A DNA stretch of 64,000 nt from Umbilicaria muhlenbergii. Taxonomy: Eukaryota; Ascomycota; Lecanoromycetes; Umbilicariales; Umbilicariaceae. A program made the translations under genes and the position numbers. How positions within the stretch are numbered: position 1 is the first letter of the stretch; every line of letters starts with the position of its first letter. The DNA lies in contig KK106985.1 in NCBI GenBank assembly GCA_000611775.1, positions 1,660,291 to 1,724,290 on the forward strand, written 5' to 3'. Below are positions 55,935 through 64,000 of this stretch, one piece after another. The notes beneath the pieces were generated by a model, which was not told the origin of the DNA, did not search any database, and saw only the letters and a program-made list of their open reading frames with translations.

Positions 55935-57671
55935 TTACCAGCCTCGGCATCGCACCCAGACATCTATAATTTCGTCCTGGCGGCCTTCAGGTAAGGTCGA
56001 GTCTACAACAAGATACCATCCATAGCCCGCTCCGGCTATACAGGCGTGGTTTGGCCAGATCCTAACCTTCTGCCCGATTTCCAGTTCTGGTGTGACAATG
56101 CCCACAGACGTGTCCTTCCGCAATATGCCATGCTCTTGGCTGATGCGACCAACCTCCCAGCCAGACCTCCTGTCGCCATTCCTTTTCTGCGACGGCAAGC
56201 CCCAGTCACTGACAACTCCCCAGCCCGTGTAGGACTTACAAGGGTCATGACCCAGTGCCAGAGAGCCCGCTGCAACAAGAGCCTCTGGCGGATCTCTTGC
56301 AGGATAAAGGCTTGCTATTTCTGCGAGAATGGTCAAGGCCACGTCTGAAGTTGATAGAAGCACTGGCTGATCGTCATCGCCCTGAGTCGAAGTCGCTGAA
56401 GGGCTGGCTCGTGTGGCGAGTTGCTGCATATCTAGGAGAGTATAGACGCCAGCATGGAGCTCGACTGAGGTCTCATTCTCCGCATTGGCTTGCTCAATAG
56501 CCCTCGTTAATCTAGCAATATGCTGACGCATTCCTGGCGACTGGCGTTGGCTATCATGGCGGAGTATGTTTTGGATCGAGGTTGCTGTCGGAGTAGCGCC
56601 GGCAGAGAGAACATACGCACGATCGGTCGCACTGCTGGGGATATTGGCGGCCTGGCTCTTGACGAACCTCGCAGCATCTTGGAGACCTTCGATTTCCTGT
56701 ACCAGGACATCCATTGCTGCAACCTCTGAGTCGCCGCCATAACTATGACCTGCATGACTGTAAAACCCGCGCAGCTCGCCCCATCCCGCCGGTTCCACAT
56801 GGCTTAGAAGCGTGTCGACGAGTATTGCGAACTCGGACGACTCTGTGTTCAGACCTGCTCGATGATATCCGGTGTCGACCTTGATGAACAGCCTCACAGG
56901 GAAGCCAGCAGCCTCTTTGAAAGCTGGCAAGACGTCTAACTGCCTAGGATGATCGATAAGCACGCTGATGCTGCCCGGTCCTAAAGCTTTGCCCAGGTCT
57001 CCTAGACGCTGGACTTGAGATGGAGGTAGCGGGATGCCATAGAGTACCTGTCAACCTTTTTATTAGGTTCTGCGGATAGCATGGAGGATCAAGCATGGAG
57101 GATTAACACGACTGTGCTCATGGGGGTCGTCGGCTTACGCTCAAAGGCCTGTCGTCACTCTTACATTGATAGAGATACTCTAGGAGATGTTCGGCCTCGG
57201 CAACAGTAGAGACGATGATGTTCGCAGGTCCTGGTGCACTGCCTACTTGCAGTCGGGTGATTTCTTTAGTCTACATCTCTGCCGATCCATAATCAGCCTA
57301 ACGTACTGTGAGACCAGTCACTTAGGGCTAGAGCACGATGAAATGAAGCAGAAAAGCGATGCCAAGAACAATGAGCCGAACTGACTATAGGTAGACGAAG
57401 GGAAATAAGTTGATGATTCCAAGGCTTATGAAGAGCAAGAACTTTCACAGAGTTATATGGAAGTGTGTGCTCCTTGTACCTTGTGAGTCTTGACATGGGC
57501 CCGAAACCCCACACCGAGAGATCGACAGGCATTCAGCATCTGACTACAATTCCTCTCGACAATGGCCCTGTCCAGAATCGCAGCCGGGGCGTTGACTTCC
57601 TTGAGACGTTTGCCCACGTAGAGATTCCTTAAAGCAGCCTGTGACGGGCTTGGAGAAAGCGCGTTGGACAT
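55935..57671 (-). CDS. D-serine dehydratase-like / D-threonine aldolase-fold PLP enzyme
   Basis: Three exons: 57671-57480, 57270-57139, 57047-55935, giving 478 residues from MSNALSPSPS. Introns are 209 and 91 nt. The fold-type III PLP lysine lies in FRAHVKTHK (K61), followed by RLQVGSAPGPANIIVSTVAEA, the expected barrel strands. Next are IKVDTGYHRAG and GFYSHAGHSYG, then ELHAGVYTLLDMQQLAT. The C-terminal zinc site of eukaryotic D-serine dehydratases is present as WPNHACIAGAGYGWYLVVD (His and Cys two apart). Such enzymes convert D-serine to pyruvate and ammonia; related fungal ones cleave D-threonine. The zinc His-x-Cys favours DSD1-type activity. Cytosolic. Divergent from the coiled-coil gene on the right. 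The upstream in-frame extension begins with GTG and is not used. Confidence 0.9.
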
Positions 57672-58871
57672 TGTGGGCAACAGGAAAAGGTCCTTTGAAG
57701 CTCTAGCCCGGTTATCCTGATAATGGGGGTCTCGATCGAGGGCAGGAAAGAACGTTTTGCTTCTTTGCCTTCTTTTGCCTCTCTTTACCTCTCTCACACG
57801 AATGATAGGTACTTTACTCGGAGTAGTAATCGCACTGGTCCTTTGCCGGGACTCGGTCAGGAACCTCGCACAAGTCCTCCACGACTAGTTCCTGGGCTCC
57901 CTGGTGTTCCTTGCCTAATTATGGTAATAGTCCTTGCAGTCGATCCCTTCGCTCTGAAAGGGTGAAATGGAGATTGAGATTGAGGTTTGAGATGAGAGGG
58001 GGACCCCTGTCATTCGACCAGACGTTACACGAGCACCCCTGCAGCACTTCTGACCCAATTCTGACGCCAAGCGGGATGCGGAAAGGAATGACGGGCCAAT
58101 GAAACACGGCGGCGTCAGCAAGTGTTTGACCATGGACCAGGCATCAGCCTGGTCATCGGTGGCAGGCCTCTCACAGGCCTGCATCGTTCCCAGGATCTGC
58201 TTTTCGTGTCACCGCCGTCAGCCTCTCAGCGTCTCCGCCCGGCTGGAGCACTGCTGCGCTGCTCAAGCACTTGCTCACGCATAGCTGAAGCGCAAGCGAC
58301 AGAACGGTCTCTCTGATTGGCAGGCTGCCAATCAATGGACTCGCCCCTCTGTTCATCGGTTGGCCGACTGGGCCAAGTCAAGAAGGAAAGCCTGCAACCC
58401 GAGAAAAGGCGATGATCTAAGCATGCACGGCAGAGGTGTCAAACTACGCTCCTTGCTGTGCTTCATGCAGTAGCATCCCTTTCAGCCTCGGGCCATGCTC
58501 CGCTCCTCCTGTCGTTTCATCTTCTTGCCGATCGACTCTATTTGCGCTTGACCTTCACGATGTCTGCTCGTTTGACGTGACTGTGTCGCCTCTTAGAAAG
58601 TATGGAGTAGGCCTACGGACACACCTTGTACCTACCACTGGGGCGCTTCCATCCCCGCGACCCTCCAGTGACGACTCCTCACCCGGAGTCCTTGAGGGGC
58701 AGTCGTCGTTAATGTTCAAGCCAGGTCAACGGGGAAAAGCAAGCCGGCCGAAAAGCCATCTTCTTACCGCTGCGTTATTCCACCAGCAAGACACAGGATG
58801 ATCCGAGCCCGCTACCTGTGAAACACCGTTGCGGCAGGACTACGGCGCAGTTATATAGCATCTTTCCCAGG
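57672..58871. promoter_or_regulatory. divergent spacer, 1.2 kb
   Basis: Between two divergent start codons. Short ORFs at 58436-58801 look like leader or low-complexity sequence. TTTCCCAG|G just before 58872 could be an acceptor of a 5' UTR intron. No RNA gene seen. Confidence 0.45.
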
Positions 58872-61524
58872 ATGGGCATCTCTACCCCGTCCGAGGGCGC
58901 CTGGCTCTCCTCCACCAGAATGGCCGAAGACGATATTGAAAGCCTTTCGGAAGGCCTTAGGGATGACCAACCACCGATACATCCGGTGCCGACGATGCAA
59001 GGTGCATTTGAGGAGTCGATGATGGAGACCTTGAACGACATTGACGATTCCTCGCCGTCGGATCGATATTCTAGGGCTGACTCGGTCAGCCGGCGCAAAA
59101 TGCTCTTGGAGCAAGAAGAGTATGAGCGGACTGTCGCCGGTCGATGGAAACAAAAGCCTGGGGAGAAGTTTCACCCACTCTGGAAGCTGGTGGCTCAGAT
59201 TTCATTTGGGATGCATCTACTGCAGCAGGGTCTGGCCAAGTCTGATGAGGAGGTTATCAAAATCCTTCAAACACATGTGGACGAAGTCGATGGATTTCTC
59301 GAACGCACCACTGAGGACTTCGATCTGGCTCAAGGGGACATCAACGACCGAATACGATACCTGCGGTTACCGCTGGAGCATGGACAGGTCTTTGACACAA
59401 TGCTCAATGACCGAAGTTTTCGAATAGCGATTGTGGAAGGCAATGAGAAGATCGAACATATTGTCGACCGGACCGCCGCCGCTATGAACGACGCACTCAA
59501 GGACGTACAGAAAGGCCTTGACGCTACCAGAGAGTTGGCGAAATATTTGACTCGGTTAGACAGACAATGGGGACAGCGGTCAGACGAGCATGAATCTGTA
59601 TACCTGGCGATGATCGGCAATACCGAGGGTTGGAGTCGAGCCTTTCAGCACCTACAGCATAAAGGGAATACATTAGGGGTCGCATTGGTGCAACTCGGAG
59701 GTATTATTGCGGAAATGCAAAGGAGAGCGGGCATTGCGAGTCGTAAGAACCTGGTGGGTCCACACGATCGTAATCATGCTTTAGTAGTAGCTGACTTGTG
59801 GCAAGGTGCCCGTAAAACCTGTTCAAGGAAAGTACTACGTGGAACGTCCATCGCCTTCAACGATGAGCTCGCGGCATTCTCTCTCGCCTCCTATGTCCCC
59901 CAACAAGCCTTTACCAACCGCCCCTGACTCAATGGCGCAAGCCGTGCAGTCTGTGACACCCCAGAAGCATGCAAAGATAAACCACACAAGGCTATCTTCG
60001 AGAAATTCGAGCCAGACGCAACCAAAACTGTACAACAACGCTTCCGAAAAGGTCATCCCAGTCGAAACTGTTTCTGCAGTTTCCCAAGCAAAACCAGCCA
60101 AAATCCCAACGAGAAGAACCTCGTTTTCGGAAAGAACACGCTCGCTTACTCGCAAGCTGTCTTTCTTCAAAGACCGCGAGGAGAACGACCGCACATATGT
60201 CGTCTCGTCATCGAACGATCCCTCTTTGCAGAAACCTCGTGCACAACAATCCTCATTCCCCACCTCCGATGCCGGTTCCACGCTTAGTGCGGCTGCAGAC
60301 AACCCTCTATACTCGGATACGTCTCGCCGGAGTCCCAACCCCCACAGCCAAGACCAAGTCCATATATCTAAACCACACTCCTATAATTCTCCCGCTACCG
60401 CTAGCAGTAGCTCGGTAGAGGTTGTAACTGCTGACCCTTCAAGGGAGCTGCTGCAGCACCAATCAGCCATTGCCGTACCTTCCGCAAGTCCTACGAATCA
60501 TTTTCAAGGTCTCGCACAAGATACGGGAGACCGCACAACAATACTTTACGTCGGAAGTCATCATGGCAGACAAGCTTTGAGCGAGTCCTGGACTTATCCG
60601 TCTAAGGTAGTTGATACAGCAACTGCACATCCTGTCAGGGCACTCCCACTCCGCACTTATCACAGTTCAGAGACGTTACAAGAAACTGCTTTTCGTCCCC
60701 CCTCTAATCAGGCTAAAGATGACTTTCCTCCCAAGCGAACGACTTCTTCCCGGAATAGCCCGACCGAAATACATCTGCCACCTACCAATTCGTCAAGTAC
60801 TTCATCTTCAATCAGTGTGTCTCCGCCGAACCCATCCACCGCATCCCCCTCAACAGTCGCAACACCACCTCAAACACGTCAGGACAGTGTCTCTGCCATG
60901 TCTGACGACGGCGATACACTCAGGGCTGTCCCCATCACCCAAGTTTCCCCACAGTCTGATCAAGATATAGGCCCTAGCTATAGTCCTCAGCCTCCTATAG
61001 CTCAATCAGCCGTTCATAGGCCCACTCCTGATTCTCGAACCACCCCTCCTCCCTCGAATGCTATAGCAACATACAACGGCGCCGCCTCTTCCGCGCCTCT
61101 AATTGATTTCCTCTTGTCCAACCCCGCGCCTACGTCCAGCAACCGGTCCCAAGTGCCAAGCGCTCACAGTCGAGGCCCTAGTGGCCACAGCTCAAAGAGC
61201 GCCACGTCAGCTCTCCACCACCGACAGCATAGTGGCCCTGATTCACGTCGCCCGCATATCATCCATCCGTCCATCTCCCACGAGGACATCAAAGCACTGG
61301 GAAAGCGGGAGGATGGCAGTCACAACAAATTGATCAATAGGCGGCAGTCGGGGTGGAAGAGAGTCTTCAGCAATGGGCTTGGGGGTCACAAGAAGTCCAA
61401 AAGCGAGAATCATCAGGTCGAGAAGGTGCTGGGGTTGGGGACTGCGGGTGTCGATCCGCCGAGGACGGCGGGGGCGGGGAAGGACGGCGTTTGGATTAGC
61501 AGAAAGAATTTCTTGAAGACGTAG
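58872..61524 (+). CDS. fungal helical-domain protein with long Ser/Pro-rich tail
   Basis: Exons 58872-59753 and 59806-61524 (52-nt intron GTGGGT...GGCAAG, branch GCTGAC), 866 residues from 58872; an ATG at 58920 is an alternative start. Residues about 60-310 form an all-helical block (KFHPLWKLVAQISFGMHLLQQ, VIKILQTHVDEVDGFLERT, VDRTAAAMNDALKDVQKGLD), long and charged like a coiled-coil or BAR-related domain. The rest is disordered, Ser/Thr/Pro-rich with many RxxS and SP sites (RRTSFSERTRSLTRKLSFF), and ends with a basic cluster (GWKRVFSNGLGGHKKSKSE) and ISRKNFLKT. I recall similar uncharacterised Pezizomycotina proteins. Heavy phosphorylation and a cortical or scaffold role are inference only. 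Confidence 0.8.
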
Positions 61525-61929
61525 GCGGCTATTATGACTGGTTGGCATTTCGGCAGGTCTCGATTTCAATTTGGTATGCGGCGCATGGGTTTTGGCATAG
61601 GAGGAGTGGTGTGCATGGGACGGCGGTATCTGGGAAATGGGTTTTTTGACACTTAGCGATATGGGGTTTCCTGCATATAGTATCGTGAGGGTTTGGGTTC
61701 AGGTGTTTTTGCGTGGCGTGGTTCAAGTTACGACTGGTCTTGAGACGATCATTAATCAATCAGTATTCGTTGACAAAATCTACTGCTTTTTTGAGACCTT
61801 GTGGCGACTTGGTATCGAGATCTAGAGGACCAGTAGTTGCATGCCGATGACCCTCATTACGCCCGCTTTTGGATCCATCGGGTCTCCCGACCCAGAAATT
61901 TTTCTTTCATAGATAACCACACCACACCG
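61525..61929. other. intergenic, convergent
   Basis: About 400 bp between converging genes, with both 3' UTRs. No further feature seen. Confidence 0.45.
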
Positions 61930-63553
61930 TCACTTGCACCTCTTCTCTATTATACCAGCGCCATGTTCTTCGTACTCTTTCTTCGAAATCCACATCTATC
62001 CTCAATCTCAGCAGGCATCCCCACGGCATCGGAAAAAACAAAGCATCACCGAAAACGAACATACCTGATGAAAAGTCCCCAGACTCGCCAAAATACTGCC
62101 CCCAATCCAACTGGCAAACCTCCTCTCGACCGTATTCCCCGGTGCCGTAATCCTCACCCGCGGCCCCGGATACAGCGTCATCAGCTCATGGTTCAACCGA
62201 TCCGTAAACCCATACAACAAACTACTCCCGCCCGTCACCACCACATTACTCAACAGATGCGGCCGGATATCCACATCCACCTGACTCAGACTGCTCTGAA
62301 TGAGCGCCGGCAAGGTCTGCCCCGCCTGCGGCGCCGGGTTCGAAGCGTCCGCCAACGCCATCTTGGCGTCGAACAGCCCTTCCGCGGCTCGGTACCGCTC
62401 CCCGCCGAAGAGCTGGTTGTAGCCGTCGGGGAACTCGAAGGGCCGGCCGGGTTGCGAGGAGGCGAGGGCTTCGTTGGTGCTGCCGTGGGCATTGTGCGAG
62501 GTTAGGCGGCCGGGGCCGGGCCAGACTTGCACGACGGATTCTTTGAACTCGGTGAGGACGCGCTCTTCTTGGAGGCGGCGGAAGGAGAGGTGTGGGGTGC
62601 TGGCGGGGGGGAAGGTGCGGTAGGTGGCTGAGGGCGGGGCGCCGGCGTCGACGGGCGTTTTGGAGGTTATGAGGTAGTGCGGGGTTAGGGGGATTGGGGG
62701 GGTGGAGGTGGAGAATAAGAGGCGTAGTTGGTCGGAGATGAAGTTTCCGGCGAGGGGGGAGCGGGCGACGCCTTTTTTGAGGAGGAGACCGTCGTGGACG
62801 GGGGTTATGGAGATGTTGGAGGCGCCGATGTCGATTACAAGGGCGGAGGGCTTGCCGGAAGCGAAGCTGGGAGGAGTGGTTGTTAGTCGTTACTGGATAA
62901 GGGCAGGAGGTGAGATGGGTGATACGTACGCTGCTAGAACGCCGTTGCGGGCAAGCCAGAATGCTGGACACGCCCAGTTCTCCATTGCTATCTCTATTGC
63001 CTTCTCCCGGCTCTTTCCTGAGTTCCAGCCCGTTTCCGTCATCAGCAAGGGGTTCTCCTCTAGTGGCTTCTCTTGTTCTTCGACACCCTCCATCTCCACG
63101 TCCATATCGCCATTCGACTTGTCGTTCAAGCCATTTGTCATCGGATTGCCAGGCTTAGCGTTCGTCAGACGAGAGGTAATCGCATACTCCCATAGGTTTG
63201 TTGCGGTGTCCCAATCCTCCACAGTGCCATCCTTGGACATAGGATTCTCAATTGATAGGTTGGGTAACGGAGTGTGTATTGATTGATCACCGAAGAGACA
63301 TTTGCGATCCGAATCTGAGGACAGGACGCCGTGATATGACGGTGTGACTGATTTGGGCACATCTTCTCCTGCGAAGCCAGCCCGTACACTTGAGTACCCA
63401 GGGTCGAGAACAAGCGCAGATATCTCGTCTGAAGAGTGCAGCATAGACACATTAGCCGACGACTCCATAGCAGATAGACAACATCAGATAAGACGTACCG
63501 CCTCCGTACTCCTGGTTGGAGGGGGGAATTGAGGAACTTTGAGCGGCAGCCAT
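61930..63553 (-). CDS. ARP4: actin-related protein 4 (ARP4/BAF53)
   Basis: Four exons: 63553-63499, 63428-62930, 62866-62065, 61995-61930, giving 473 residues. Exon 1 gives [18 protein letters not shown], joined to [27 protein letters not shown], the actin-fold phosphate-1 loop in its Arp4 form. An acidic insertion ([18 protein letters not shown]) follows, then [29 protein letters not shown] and [17 protein letters not shown] with [19 protein letters not shown], and the C-terminal [12 protein letters not shown] with a KRCK end. Arp4 is a nuclear subunit of NuA4, INO80 and SWR1 complexes and binds nucleosomes. Introns 63-70 nt, all phases agree. A misleading ATG inside intron 1 gives a different N-terminus if unspliced. 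Confidence 0.95.
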
Positions 63554-64000
63554 ATTGGCTCCAGACGATCGTCGCGCAAAGGCGCCAAGGCGCAGACTTT
63601 CAGTCGAAGATACGGACGCTGGAGAATTCTTTCGAATGTGGAAACCCGTCTATATCACTCAGACGCCATGCGCGTCACGGTGGCATTGGACGTTATTGCT
63701 TGCTTGAAGTTGCCTTGGAAGCACTCCATGGGCCTCGTCGCGAAAGCTATAGGGCTGTCTGTCAGGGCTGTCCCTGCATCGGCGGCGCGTGAAGATCTCC
63801 CGAGGTGGCATTCCCATCCCCGTTCCCCTTTCTCTGGCAACACGGTGAGTACACGTCCTCTACGGCGCACTTTCTCATAGGGGCCAACTTCTCCCCTTTG
63901 GCGCTACTGCCAATATGCAATGACGTTGCTACAGTATGCCCGAAGACTGTACTCCCTCGACACGCTCGATACCCGTTTCACCACCTCTTCCAGCACACCT
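63554..64000. other. ARP4 upstream flank and window edge
   Basis: Holds the ARP4 promoter. Two plus-strand frames stay open to the window edge from ATGs near 63920 and 63937, and either could be the start of a divergent gene, but there is too little sequence to decide. Confidence 0.35.

Noticed and set aside
62246-62971. 241-residue Arg/Pro-rich ORF on the ARP4 strand
   Set aside because: Shadow frame of ARP4 exon 3.
63539-64000. Open frames at the right edge
   Set aside because: Two competing frames and no conserved sequence; the window ends too soon.
1-64000. Secondary-metabolite cluster around the BAHD acyltransferase
   Set aside because: No polyketide synthase, NRPS, terpene cyclase or P450 is present in the window.

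Overview
This is a gene-dense stretch of nuclear DNA from a filamentous ascomycete (Pezizomycotina). The evidence is many short spliceosomal introns (about 44-91 nt, with two near 210 nt) with GT-AG ends and CTRAY-like branch sites, genes on both strands with no operons, and families typical of moulds: a DUF6590-type protein, a large-loop fungal membrane protein, an amdS-like acetamidase, a crnA-type nitrate transporter and a degenerate ankyrin NLR. I could not fix the class from sequence alone. All gene models are hand-spliced from reading frame, splice consensus and family memory. No alignment or transcript data were available.

Left part (1-9.5 kb), accessory: a glycine-zipper protein with a possible toxin-deaminase-like tail (1235-2248, minus), a trichothecene-acetyltransferase-like BAHD enzyme (4208-5587), a broken NLR/ankyrin gene (6230-7953) and a 47-residue single-pass membrane microprotein (9322-9465). 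Gene-poor spacers separate them.

Middle part (10-32.4 kb): a C2H2-like protein, an acetamidase, an ALKBH1-like dioxygenase divergent from the CDK1/Cdc2 kinase, a large-loop membrane protein, a calpain, a mitochondrial-looking alpha/beta-hydrolase homologue divergent from a phosphoglycerate-mutase-family protein, an 89-residue GGAGN-motif protein and a pseudokinase.

Right part (33-64 kb), mostly housekeeping: a coiled-coil protein, a DUF6590-like protein using a GC-AG intron, an NAD-dependent epimerase, a DUF202 membrane protein, a conserved fungal protein, an AZUL-HECT E3 ligase divergent from REI1, APC2 (its 3' end falls in a 34-N assembly gap), a crnA-type nitrate transporter with many GATA sites upstream, a D-serine-dehydratase-like enzyme divergent from a coiled-coil/Ser-rich protein, and ARP4.

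Functionally the core genes cover cell cycle (CDK1, APC2), ubiquitin ligation (HECT), ribosome maturation (REI1) and chromatin (ARP4). Nitrogen use is represented by the nitrate transporter, the acetamidase and the D-amino-acid enzyme, which are not clustered. I found no tRNA, rRNA, CRISPR array or intact transposon. The best candidates for unusual biology are the glycine-zipper/deaminase-like gene, the NLR deletion relic, the microprotein, the start codon split by an intron, and the GC-AG intron.
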